A stretch of DNA of 57,907 bases from Clostridiales bacterium (GCA_022791685.1 JAAVZO010000002.1:1-57907), one strand, 5' to 3'; numbered from the stretch's first letter, positions 6,619 to 13,298 are shown. Notes: a model not told the origin generated them from the sequence alone. Translations and numbers: made by a program.

Positions 6619-8122
6619 AATCCCCTCGCTTCTTCAATTCTGTAACTCTATTATCAATAGATTCTTTGAAATTAGATATTTCTTTATTCCAATGCTTTTT
6701 TAGCCCTGATTTTCGCATATCACTGAAATTATCCCAGTCTGGACAATGCTCTTTGGGATTAAGTATATATCCCTCATGCTCAGCTATACGCTTTTGAAAT
6801 TTACGTATCGAACGCTTCAAAGAATTCGAATCTTGATTAACAATATCTTTCTCGGAAAAGTATTGTAACCCAAGCTTAACCTTGTTACTCTTAATTATAC
6901 CACTTTTTTCGTTTTTGTCAACCCCATCACCGTCATTTTTGGGTCTCGAGCCGTTCATCTTGCCGTCCTTACCCTGAATGTAGCGGTCATTGTCCGCGCG
7001 AGCCTCTGCCGACTCATCGACCATATCGCTGCCATCCGCAATATGGTCAAGCTCCGCAACAGCGTTCGTGTTCGGCGTGTACACTGTCTTCGACTTCGGG
7101 TCAAACAGTACGTCGTTAAGTCCGAGCTTAATGAAATTGAACCCGAGCGGTGGTAAATCCTCCGCGTACCGCACCTCGTCAAGCTGCATGAAGTTTGTCT
7201 GCAATGCGATCTGATACGCACGATACCGCTTCTCGATGTCGCCCTTCAGCAGTTCCTTTAAGTCGAACGCAAAGTACATCCGTCCTTTTTCTGACTCCAG
7301 CAGCAGATTTCGATTAAGCATAGACTCAAACGCTGTCGTTATCGGTATGACTGCATTCTGCACCGCGTGCGCTAACTGCTCGTCCGACGCTTGTCCTTTT
7401 ACTACCTCCTCAGAAAGTCCGAACAGCTCATATATTTGCTCCGAATTCATGCGCTTGTTCTCATTCATCTGCAATTCAACCGGAGATGAAGAGGCTTCCT
7501 TGACTTCAGCTCCGGCATTTATCGCAATAGCGGCGTCGCCATCAAGTGTAAATAACCTCCGCCAAGACTCCTTCAATTCCTCAAACATCGCTTTTGTCAA
7601 TGTCTTGTCAGCCTTAATATATGCTTTTCGACATCCACCCGACAGTATCAGTTTCTTCTCAAACTGCATTGAGTAATACGCGATACCCAGCAGCTCCGGG
7701 TTCTCGTCAATTATGCTACTGCCAGACACACCATTTGTCGTGTGCCTGCATAGCCGTAAAAGCTCATATGCAGCGTACTCTTTGCCGTCTATGTAATAAG
7801 TGGTTGAGCGGAATATCGGGCTCAGCGGCTCGTTGTAGCTAACGTCAGCGGCGTTTACATAATGCAAACCACGCACTGTGTTAAAATTCCAATCAATGTA
7901 CGCATATGACCTGCCGTAAAGCAGATAATCGCGAACCATGCCGTACTTCATCTCAGCGGCGGTCATCGTGTCGCCGTACGAAGCATCGTTGAGGTACACC
8001 AGCCGACAGTCGTCGGTAATTTCAGAAGCTTTGCCGCTATTCTCAGTATATAACTTTATCGGAAGCGCAGCGACCTTGTTCGCTACCCATGCGACCGATG
8101 AAGCGAATGCTGGAATATTCAT
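6608..8122 (-). CDS. HK97-type portal protein fused to a polymorphic-toxin-like C-terminus
   Basis: Residues 1 to about 355 are an HK97-family portal (IYELFGLSEEVVKGQ, FDLKELLKGDIEKRYRAY, LGLNDVLFDPKSKTVYTPNT). A hydrophilic linker follows (DNRYIQGKDGKMNGSRPKND), then SGIIKSNKVKLGLQYFS, then a basic helical domain of about 85 residues (SLKRSIRKFQKRIAEHEGYI, HWNKEISNFKESIDN, end KKRGDYDE). The same linker carries a different domain at 11614-12123, the mark of modular polymorphic toxins. The ancestral portal start is probably ATG 8218 (overlapping the terminase stop, TGATG). Codon 9 of that frame is TGA (8194-8192), so only the part from ATG 8122 is open. That internal start lacks a good ribosome-binding site. 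A toxin on the portal rather than on a MuF protein is unusual. Confidence 0.75.
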   Translation of the reverse strand: MNIPAFASSVAWVANKVAALPIKLYTENSGKASEITDDCRLVYLNDASYGDTMTAAEMKYGMVRDYLLYGRSYAYIDWNFNTVRGLHYVNAADVSYNEPLSPIFRSTTYYIDGKEYAAYELLRLCRHTTNGVSGSSIIDENPELLGIAYYSMQFEKKLILSGGCRKAYIKADKTLTKAMFEELKESWRRLFTLDGDAAIAINAGAEVKEASSSPVELQMNENKRMNSEQIYELFGLSEEVVKGQASDEQLAHAVQNAVIPITTAFESMLNRNLLLESEKGRMYFAFDLKELLKGDIEKRYRAYQIALQTNFMQLDEVRYAEDLPPLGFNFIKLGLNDVLFDPKSKTVYTPNTNAVAELDHIADGSDMVDESAEARADNDRYIQGKDGKMNGSRPKNDGDGVDKNEKSGIIKSNKVKLGLQYFSEKDIVNQDSNSLKRSIRKFQKRIAEHEGYILNPKEHCPDWDNFSDMRKSGLKKHWNKEISNFKESIDNRVTELKKRGDYDE

Positions 8123-8218
8123 CGCCTGCTCGATAGTCGTACCACCAAGCAGTGCTTTTGTGATAACTGTATCCGCCTGAACCTCGGTACTTCACTTTTC
8201 TCGTCCGAATAATCTCAT
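8123..8218 (-). pseudogene. Missing N-terminus of the portal gene, with in-frame TGA
   Basis: Reading back from ATG 8122 in the same frame gives TEVQADTVITKALLGGTTIE, typical of HK97 portal N-termini. It begins at ATG 8218 as MRLFGREK followed by TGA at 8194-8192. The one stop separates the natural start from the rest. CGA-to-TGA or TGG-to-TGA would each explain it. Confidence 0.7.
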
Positions 8219-9111
8219 CACATAGCCCCCCAACTTTCGCCAGCGTCAAGAAACTCGTTCTGTTCAAGCAAGTATATCGCGTTTATCAGCGCGACTACTA
8301 CGTCTACCTTGCCATTGCTTCGCTTTTTATTGACGTATCTATTCATATTCGTATCGTATGTACACCTCGCATTCTGCATATTAACTTCAAACAACAGGCT
8401 TCGTTCGTACGCTATCCGCTCGTCGCTGAACAGCTCGCAAAGCAGCTTAGTCGGCGGGTGAAGCACGCTCGAATGCTGCCTTACCTCAACTGCGGGGTAA
8501 CCGTCAGCCTCCCATTTCTGCGCCGACGACATACAATTGTACCTGTCATACGCGATTCCGCCAATAGTACAGCCGAAACGCTTCTCGATGGACTCGACGT
8601 AATCCTCGACAATCGAATAATCAATTGTCAGCTTGCCGCAAGCTGTACATTCGCCGGCTTGTATTGATTCAAAATAGTCGAACCGTTCGGAAGCAGTCTT
8701 CTCGTTCATCTTCTCAGCGGGGATAAAGCCCATCGTACGAACAAGGACCTTGTCATTCTCGCTGTCGTACGCGGCAAATACGACGGCGGTATTGTCGCCC
8801 GACATCGAAAGGTCAACGCCGACGTACACGGTCAAGCCTGAGAAATCCACACTTTCAACAGCGCATTTGCGAACTATGTTGATATCTATGTAGCTTTCCG
8901 TTCCCGCGCCCTGATATACGATATTGCAGTGTTTCGTGACGAAATTCTCGCGCTTCGGCGGCAATACCGCCGTAGGCGGTAATTCAATCGCTACCTGACG
9001 GCGTTTTTTGAGGTCGGACATAATTGTCGGAATCTCAATTGCCGCCGGATTGGCTTGTTCCAGTATCGAGTCGTCGGTCATCCAGTCCTTCGTGTTGTCC
9101 GGCTCGTACAA
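8218..9111 (-). pseudogene. Large terminase, C-terminal part with nuclease domain
   Basis: This is the C-terminal half of a TerL: ALLYEPDNTKDWM (starting upstream of 9111), then the RNase H-like nuclease domain with YVGVDLSMSGDNTAV (first catalytic Asp), IVEDYVESIEKRFG, GIAYDRYNC and the final NGKVDVVVALINAIYLLEQN (last Asp). Near residue 45 the sequence LPPTAVLPP is encoded by an inserted 25-nt palindrome (8961-8985) that keeps the frame. Upstream, another palindrome (9147-9169) places a TAA in the frame, cutting it off from the ATPase half. The coding potential looks otherwise well kept, so disruption is recent or compensated. Confidence 0.75.
8961..8985 (-). repeat. 25-nt palindromic element R1 (in terminase)
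   Basis: This near-perfect hairpin has arms ATTACCGCC and GGCGGTATT around the loop TAC in the sense of the gene. It is read in frame as LPPTAVL, with no stop. It is the same sequence as R5 in reverse orientation. Confidence 0.8.
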
Positions 9112-9146
9112 TAGCGCGAATATGCTTTCGTCGCCATCCGGCTTAT

Positions 9147-9169
9147 ATTACCTCCTTCGGAGGTATTGC
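9147..9169 (-). repeat. 25-nt palindromic element R2 (in terminase)
   Basis: On the sense strand it reads AATACCTCC-GAA-GGAGGTAAT. Compared with other copies the central G-C pair is T-A, a compensatory change that keeps the hairpin. The insertion keeps the flanking frame (KAA before, KPDGDE after) but contributes an in-frame TAA. It also contains a perfect AGGAGGT. Confidence 0.8.
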
Positions 9170-9341
9170 GCTGCCTTAGCAAGCTTCACTTCCTCCTCGA
9201 ACGGATTGTCGATAGTCGGGTACTTCGTCGAAATAATACACCCGAGCTTGTTCTTAAGTAGAATCTGACCGGAGCGCATAGCGTCTATCGGGTATGATGT
9301 ACGCAGCGCGCCTACCTCATCGGCGAGGAAGACCGACGGCT
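9170..9341 (-). pseudogene. Large terminase, middle part (Walker B segment)
   Basis: This segment carries PSVFLADEVGAL (the Walker B-type DE), YPIDAMRSGQ, CIISTKYPTIDNPFEEEV and KLAKAA, a typical TerL middle section. It is out of frame with the N-terminal half because of the palindrome at 9342-9367, and it ends at the TAA contributed by the palindrome at 9147-9169. The longer open frame (9148-9498) includes non-homologous residues read from palindromes in the wrong frame. Confidence 0.7.
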
Positions 9342-9367
9342 GTATTACCGCCGTTGGCGGTATTACC
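9342..9367 (-). repeat. 25-nt palindromic element R3 (in terminase)
   Basis: The sense strand has arms AATACCGCC and GGCGGTAAT with loop AAC. It lies between the conserved RMDG and PSVFLADEV of the terminase and shifts the frame by one (insertion length equals 1 modulo 3). Confidence 0.8.
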
Positions 9368-9379
9368 ATCCATACGGTT

Positions 9380-9405
9380 CGTAATACCACCGCAGGAGGT
9401 AATGC
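9380..9405 (-). repeat. 25-nt palindromic element R4 (in terminase)
   Basis: The sense strand reads ATTACCTCC-TGC-GGTGGTATT, the reverse orientation relative to R2, R3 and R5, with one stem mismatch. It is read in frame as ITSCGGI between FTPLA and TNRMDG of the terminase. Confidence 0.75.
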
Positions 9406-9995
9406 AGGCAAGCGGCGTGAATTTGTTCTGAGTTGGAATGCAGAGCACATAATCGCGTGTATCCTTGAATTTCGCTGTATAGCCGCGCTCGCTGTCACCG
9501 CAAAGTGCCGGAGTAGCTGCTATAATTTCGTGTATCGCCGACTGGATCTCCTTAGAAAGCGTACCGTCAGGCGCGACGGAGAAAAACTTACTGAACTTCG
9601 GTTCAGTGAAAAACAGCAATAAAAAAATCACCGCGACGGTGAAGGTTTTGAAGTTTTTACGCGCGATCTCAAGTACCGCAGTTTGGTATCGGCGGCAGGA
9701 CTTGTCCTCGCGGTAGACCGTGCAGAGTACGGCGATATAGAACAGCCATTGGTAGCCGATAGTTGCAGCGTACATCGACTCGCCGCGCCGTGCTCCGGTC
9801 GGCATTACGAATATCTTCAAGAGGCTGTCGACTGTATTTACGGTCGCGGTGTTTATGCAGTAGGTTTTGTCCTTGCCGTCCGCGATACGTATAAACTGCC
9901 GAGCCTGCTTGATAACATACTTCGGCGCGTTGACCTTGCGGCTTACAACTGATTTCGCATACAAGTACGACGGATGGAATTGCATATCGTTGTTT

Positions 9996-10466
9996 TTATC
10001 CGGCATTCTTCGTCAACTCCTGCAACAGCTTTTCTTCGGGGTTAGTCTCAGCTTTGCTCTTAGCGACCGCCGCCGTGCCAATCTTTGCGCGCGCCTGTGG
10101 AGATAGACATAATTCGTTGCAGTATCGCAGGAACTCGGTCACGAGCTTATTGCGGTTACTGATTATGTCTTTATCGTAAAGCAGCTCTGCATTGCTTGAT
10201 ATCATCTCGTCGTATTGCCGAATACGGTCGATGGTCACCGCGCAGTTCGTGAGCACGTAAACGTCGAGATTTGAGAGTATCGCGCTGTCTCGCAGCGTGT
10301 CAACGATGAACGAGAATACGTCAGCTTGATTAGCGGTCAAGTACTCGGGCGGCGAGAGCTTATCAGCAGTGCCCCGTATCGCCGTTTCAGCGATATTTCG
10401 TTGTTCGATTTCGGATTTCGTCATGTGTCCGGTTCTGAGTCCGGCGCTTTTAGCGGGTCGAGCCAT
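9996..10466 (-). CDS. Small terminase subunit, P27 family
   Basis: This protein of 156 residues has the P27 pattern: a basic N-terminus MARPAKSAGLRTGHMTKSE, then LTANQADVFSFIVDTLRDSAILSNLDVYVLTNCA (two parts) and ICRIRQYDEM-type helices, ending in a lysine/glutamate-rich tail (EEKLLQELTKNAG). It lies directly upstream of the large terminase and overlaps it by about 10 nt. It would recognise the phage packaging site and load the large subunit. A GGAGGCGGGAGCG stretch gives a strong ribosome-binding site. Confidence 0.8.
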   Translation of the reverse strand: MARPAKSAGLRTGHMTKSEIEQRNIAETAIRGTADKLSPPEYLTANQADVFSFIVDTLRDSAILSNLDVYVLTNCAVTIDRIRQYDEMISSNAELLYDKDIISNRNKLVTEFLRYCNELCLSPQARAKIGTAAVAKSKAETNPEEKLLQELTKNAG

Positions 10467-10552
10467 CGCTCCCGCCTCCTTTCATAAAAATTTCACCATT
10501 TTAGGAATTTCGTGTGTTCTGTACCCCGATGTGCCGTGTTCGATACTTTAGT

Positions 10553-10945
10553 TTACGAAAGTGCCGACCCCCGGGGGGATATCATCTCCCGCAGCTCCCG
10601 ACGGCTGATTACACCTCGGTCTGCCTGCGAATGGTGTCCGGAACAAAGCGTTATCAGGTTATCGTCATCGAGCCGCCGCGAGTAGTCCTCGCTCAGTGGT
10701 ACGATGTGGTGTACTGACAGATTCACACTGTTATACTTGCGAATAGTGCCCGGCAACTCATGCAGGCAAGCTTGACATAGGTACGTATCGCGCTGCATTA
10801 TCTGCTTCGACTTCTTCCGCCATGCCGCCGTCGCACGGAATCGCTGCTGCTTTGTGTCAATAGTTTCGCGCTGACGCTTCGGCTTCTTTGGGCAGATGTA
10901 GTCGACCGGATGTACACGCCCACAATATGAGCAGGATCTTTGCAT
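10553..10945 (-). CDS. HNH endonuclease (phage packaging type)
   Basis: This is a His-Me finger nuclease of 130 residues. Zinc-knuckle cysteines occur at the N-terminus (CSYCGRVHPVDYIC) and in CQACLHELPG. The core is VHHIVPLSEDYSRRLDDDNL followed by ITLCSGHHSQAD, with the HH, N and H of the HNH motif. In HK97-like phages the gene sits next to the small terminase and its product takes part in genome packaging. The first 25 bases of this gene are duplicated at 11350-11374. Confidence 0.85.
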   Translation of the reverse strand: MQRSCSYCGRVHPVDYICPKKPKRQRETIDTKQQRFRATAAWRKKSKQIMQRDTYLCQACLHELPGTIRKYNSVNLSVHHIVPLSEDYSRRLDDDNLITLCSGHHSQADRGVISRRELREMISPRGSALS

Positions 10946-10946
10946 T

Positions 10947-11111
10947 TTATTCCATCTTACACTTTATATCGTCAAGATAGACAAAAGCTGTGTCCCAATC
11001 TCCGTTTTTATCAATATCAACAATAAAGGCTTTTCCATTTCCCAGTACTTCAACTATCGTAGCGGTTTCGCCATTCATCAATTTTACTTTATCAAACTCT
11101 TTATATGTCAT
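10947..11111 (-). CDS. Small immunity-like protein (DUF4926-like)
   Basis: The predicted protein of 54 residues starts MTYKEFDKVKLMNGETATIV and ends NGDWDTAFVYLDDIKCKME. It resembles small beta-barrel proteins of the DUF4926 type that occur beside contact-dependent and phage toxins as immunity proteins. It ends two bases before the HNH start. A degenerate relative of its C-terminal half lies just upstream (11119-11224). AAAGAG upstream is a modest ribosome-binding site. Confidence 0.55.
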   Translation of the reverse strand: MTYKEFDKVKLMNGETATIVEVLGNGKAFIVDIDKNGDWDTAFVYLDDIKCKME

Positions 11112-11118
11112 TTACTAC

Positions 11119-11284
11119 CTAATTTTTAACATTTATGACTTTCACAATATCAGAATACTTGATATCTTCAGTCTCAGTGCCGTCTTCATAATCAATATCG
11201 GCAAGATAAAATATCGTATCCCAATGCTTCTTTAAAAGCTTTAGCTTTATCCGGTGATTTATTTGGATTCAAGGCACAGTTCAT
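11119..11284 (-). pseudogene. Fused remnants of a toxin C-terminus and an immunity gene
   Basis: Reading downward from 11284, one frame gives NCALNPNKSPDKAKAFKEAL followed by GYD, which resembles DUF6883-type toxin tails (Y-x-L-x-P-x-x-x-x-KA-x-x-F). The frame then changes to DTIFYLADIDYEDGTETEDI and ends VKVINVKN-TAG, resembling the C-terminus of the small immunity protein next door (WDTAFVYLDDI). Both parts are truncated. This is the scar of an older toxin-immunity pair. Confidence 0.55.
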
Positions 11285-11374
11285 CGACGAAGTGGTACGT
11301 CAGCACCTGCCACATGAAGCTATCGTCAACTGAGTTTATGTACGCGAGCACAATATGAGCAGGATCTTTGCATA
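11285..11374 (-). pseudogene. Duplicated fragments of the HNH start and late-regulator 3' part
   Basis: Positions 11350-11374 repeat the first 25 bases of the HNH gene (ATG CAA AGA TCC TGC). They are joined directly to 11285-11347, which repeats 12279-12340, the C-terminal coding part of the sigma-like regulator (NSVDDSFM-QVLTY-FVD), with point changes and a one-base deletion. Neither fragment is open. They mark the edges of recombination events around the toxin cassette. Confidence 0.75.
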
Positions 11375-11377
11375 TAG

Positions 11378-11617
11378 CTATTCGATATCGAAGTCCACAA
11401 TGGGGATCAATTCTGCAATAGATCTTCCACTGTAGAATTTATCATTTAAAACTTCATCAATGTTGGAATATTCCTTTATTTTACTTCCATGCCATGCTTG
11501 ATAGACTACGACCGAATCATTAACTAATGATGTTACTCCTGATTGAAGGTCGTTATAAACAAATGTAATATCGTTGCAGCAATCTAAGATCAACTGCCTA
11601 ATTTTTGGTATAGTCAT
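11378..11617 (-). CDS. Putative immunity protein for the toxin at 11614-12123
   Basis: This acidic protein of 79 residues starts MTIPKIRQLILDCCND and ends IAELIPIVDFDIE. Its start codon overlaps the toxin stop (TTATGACT), a coupling typical of toxin-immunity pairs. It is a diverged paralogue of the product at 5785-6030. Size, charge and location support an immunity role. The family is not one I can name. Confidence 0.65.
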   Translation of the reverse strand: MTIPKIRQLILDCCNDITFVYNDLQSGVTSLVNDSVVVYQAWHGSKIKEYSNIDEVLNDKFYSGRSIAELIPIVDFDIE

Positions 11618-12123
11618 AATATATCACTATTATCCTTTTGTTCTTTACTATTAATTTCTCGAATTGTTTTAGTTTTCAAACTGCCGTCTGAGTTCCAGAT
11701 ATATTCATGTACATGCTCTCCATGCTTACCAAATGGATGATTTTTTGGATTTCCATGGTCGCTTGTATGTATATCTTTTATTTTTAAACCATTTACCCCA
11801 TAGAAAGTTCTTACTGAAATAGAATGAGTTTTTGATGATACACAATCTATAACAGAATTTGGTTCAGCTTTCTTTGGAGTACCGCTGTGCCCTGATAAAA
11901 CTACATCTTCTTTTATTATACCGCTTTTTTCGTTTTTGTCAACCCCATCGGCATCATTTTTAGGCTTCGAGCCGTTCATTTTGCCGTCCTTGCCCTGAAT
12001 GTAGCGGTTATCAGCCCTCAGCTCGTCTATATTGACCCCGCAGCGCAGACATAACAGTTCGAAATCCATACGGTAATATTCGATAAGATATGTTTGTATG
12101 TACGATAGCATTTCTACTTCCAC
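11614..12123 (-). CDS. Phage-borne polymorphic toxin-like protein with short carrier
   Basis: The start ATG 12123 or, better, ATG 12111 (MLSYIQTYLIEYYRMDFELL, preceded by GGAAG) gives an N-terminal helical carrier of about 35 residues. The linker DNRYIQGKDGKMNGSKPKND follows, shared with the portal fusion. After SGII a different domain begins: VVLSGHSGTPKKAEPNSVID, then VRTFYGVNGLKIKDIHTSD and HGNPKNHPFGKHGEHVHEYI. The cluster of His and Asp residues (H-T-x-D-H-G-N-P-K-x-H-P, G-E-H-x-H) looks like a nuclease active site, but I cannot name the family. It ends KEQKDNSDIL and overlaps its immunity gene. The gene is AT-rich, intact and has its own -10 box. Confidence 0.65.
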   Translation of the reverse strand: MEVEMLSYIQTYLIEYYRMDFELLCLRCGVNIDELRADNRYIQGKDGKMNGSKPKNDADGVDKNEKSGIIKEDVVLSGHSGTPKKAEPNSVIDCVSSKTHSISVRTFYGVNGLKIKDIHTSDHGNPKNHPFGKHGEHVHEYIWNSDGSLKTKTIREINSKEQKDNSDIL

Positions 12124-12145
12124 TTTTCAGTTTTTCTATGATACT

Positions 12146-12151
12146 ATTATA
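12146..12151 (-). promoter_or_regulatory. -10 box upstream of the toxin-immunity cassette
   Basis: On the minus strand GTGGTATAATAG places a perfect TATAAT about 25-35 nt before the toxin start. Candidate -35 boxes (TTGTCC, twice) are not at 17 nt spacing, so promoter strength is uncertain. The site lies in the gap between the regulator stop (12185-12183) and the cassette, so the cassette could be expressed in the lysogen. Confidence 0.5.
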
Positions 12152-12182
12152 CCACATATCGAGCGGACAAAACGGACAACTT

Positions 12183-12595
12183 TTAGTTTTTCGCTAAAAA
12201 TCTTACGCAGGCTTTCCGTATACTGTCTGCGCTATTCCCGCCGCCGACGCTCATCGCGACCTGATACCATGTCAGCCCATCGACGAAGCGGTACGTAAGC
12301 ACCTGCCGCATGAAGCTGTCGTCAACTGAGTTTATTGTACGCATTACCGCCTACGGCGGTATTGCAGTCGACGGTACTCAGCCGACACGCGGTCGAGCTT
12401 GCGGAAGATCTCGCTGCGTATGTCAGCTATATCAGCAGCGATCGCGGTTTTGTTCGATACTCCCGTACCGTGCGGCATACCGGTTATGTTCGCGCTCGTC
12501 GATGTCGCGGCGGCTTCGAGCTCGGTGAGCCGCTGTCTGTCGGCTTCGATCTCACGGTTCAGCTGGTACAGCTGCGATAGCTCGTGTATTGTCAT
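12183..12595 (-). pseudogene. Sigma-like/ArpU-RinA type late regulator, split by a palindrome
   Basis: The N-terminal 75 residues (MTIHELSQLYQLNREIEADR, then KLDRVSAEYRRL) form a helical region. After the palindrome R5 the other frame gives TINSVDDSFMRQVLTYRFVD, then WYQVAMSVGGGNSADSIRK and CVRFLAKN-stop. This is the helix-turn-helix, sigma region 4-like half found in DUF1492/RinA-type phage late activators. Removing R5 would restore one protein of about 130 residues. In relatives it activates packaging and structural genes. Restart at the TAATG overlap might give a separate HTH peptide. Confidence 0.75.
12341..12366 (-). repeat. 25-nt palindromic element R5 (in late regulator)
   Basis: The sense strand reads AATACCGCC-GTA-GGCGGTAAT with GC ends. 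It splits the sigma-like regulator gene: the N-terminal frame ends in its TAA, and the C-terminal frame (2 modulo 3 off) begins at an overlapping ATG (TAATG). The duplicated fragment at 11285-11347 starts almost exactly where this element ends. Confidence 0.8.
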
Positions 12596-12808
12596 TCAAT
12601 CCTCCTTGCTATAGACATCGACATCAGCGTCGACGATAAGCGGTGCGTTGTCGATAAAGTGAATATCAAACTTACCGTCCTCTAACGAAACTGCCGCAGT
12701 GCAGTTATTGAACGCCGCGATGAACTCGTCACCGTCCGTCATTTTTCGCCCCTCGCGCTCGATAAACATCTCGCCTGCTATTTTTATCGCTTCTTTTATG
12801 TTTATCAT
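12596..12808 (-). CDS. Hypothetical phage protein, 70 aa
   Basis: This is an acidic protein (MINIKEAIKIAGEMFIEREG, end ADVDVYSKED) in the early region between the primase and the late regulator. It overlaps its upstream neighbour by ATGA and ends one base from the regulator start. No motif was recognised. Intactness and tight packing argue for a real gene. Confidence 0.6.
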   Translation of the reverse strand: MINIKEAIKIAGEMFIEREGRKMTDGDEFIAAFNNCTAAVSLEDGKFDIHFIDNAPLIVDADVDVYSKED

Positions 12809-13173
12809 TTTAAGTCCTCCACCTCGTGCATTTTCTTTTCGATCATCGTGTCGCCGGTCATAAGCCAGACCGCACGCAATGCCAACGCTGCAAGCATTAC
12901 TGGGTCGCTCTCGCCGTTAATGTGTACTCGCAGGCTGTCGGTAATCTTAACCGCGTCCGTCCATTTCATGCCAGCCTTGTCGCGCTCATACTCGGCATAG
13001 TAGCTGTTACGGATATTCGCAACCTCTGCCGCCGACTGATACTTGCCCGCGCGGAAGTCTCTGCCAAGTGCTGCTATTCTGGCGAAGTACTTATACTCGA
13101 CCGGCGGCATACTGTCAAGTCCCACATACTCGCCGTTATACGCTTTTGATTCTAATTCTCGAAATTCCATCAT
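12805..13173 (-). CDS. Hypothetical phage protein, 122 aa
   Basis: This mixed helical protein has no recognised motif (start MMEFRELESKAYNGEYVGLD, segment AALALRAVWLMTGD). It follows the candidate origin region and has GGGGGAT as ribosome-binding site before twin ATGs (13173 and 13170). It is probably translated with the 70-residue gene through the ATGA overlap. Function unknown. Confidence 0.6.
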   Translation of the reverse strand: MMEFRELESKAYNGEYVGLDSMPPVEYKYFARIAALGRDFRAGKYQSAAEVANIRNSYYAEYERDKAGMKWTDAVKITDSLRVHINGESDPVMLAALALRAVWLMTGDTMIEKKMHEVEDLK

Positions 13174-13191
13174 TATCCCCCTTTTGTGTAG

Positions 13192-13296
13192 GGTTGTGCA
13201 GGGTTTGCATAGTTATATATATCTTTTATATATAATGAAAGAAAATATAATATATATATAGGAGTTCTTAGAAAACCCTGCAAACCCTGCACAACC
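13192..13296. repeat. 18-bp inverted repeat around an AT-rich core, candidate phage origin
   Basis: GGTTGTGCAGGGTTTGCA (13192-13209) and its exact complement (13279-13296) enclose 69 bp made almost only of A and T with long TATATA runs. The right arm continues with a further AACCCTGC copy. The element lies in the noncoding gap just after the primase-helicase gene. Repeats flanking an AT-rich unwinding region next to replication genes are typical of phage origins. A long-looped terminator is the alternative. Confidence 0.5.
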
Positions 13297-13298
13297 AT

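Larger units (their letters stand above)
9317..10006 (-). pseudogene. Large terminase, N-terminal ATPase part
   Basis: This is the N-terminal half of TerL: an N-terminal helix region (HPSYLYAKSVVSRKVNAPKY), IFVMPTGARRGESMYA, then YQTAVLEIARKNFKTFTVAV, which holds the Walker A-like RKNFKT in place of GxxKS/T, and EIQSAIHEIIAATPAL. After TQNKFTPLA comes a palindrome in frame (CITSCGGI), then TNRMDG, the conserved N-R-x-D-G before Walker B. The next palindrome shifts the frame, and the tail NTAVGLPRR is spurious. Genuine coding therefore ends near 9368. With the other parts it would make a normal terminase of about 560 residues. Confidence 0.75.

Noticed and set aside
8961-9405. Palindromes as intrinsic terminators
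   Set aside because: They lie inside coding sequence, lack T-runs and have short 3-base loops within a 25-nt unit. Sequence identity between copies points to a repeat family.
9342-9405. CRISPR-like array from the two adjacent palindromes in the terminase
   Set aside because: The repeats are only 12 nt apart, in opposite orientation, and the space between encodes a conserved terminase motif.
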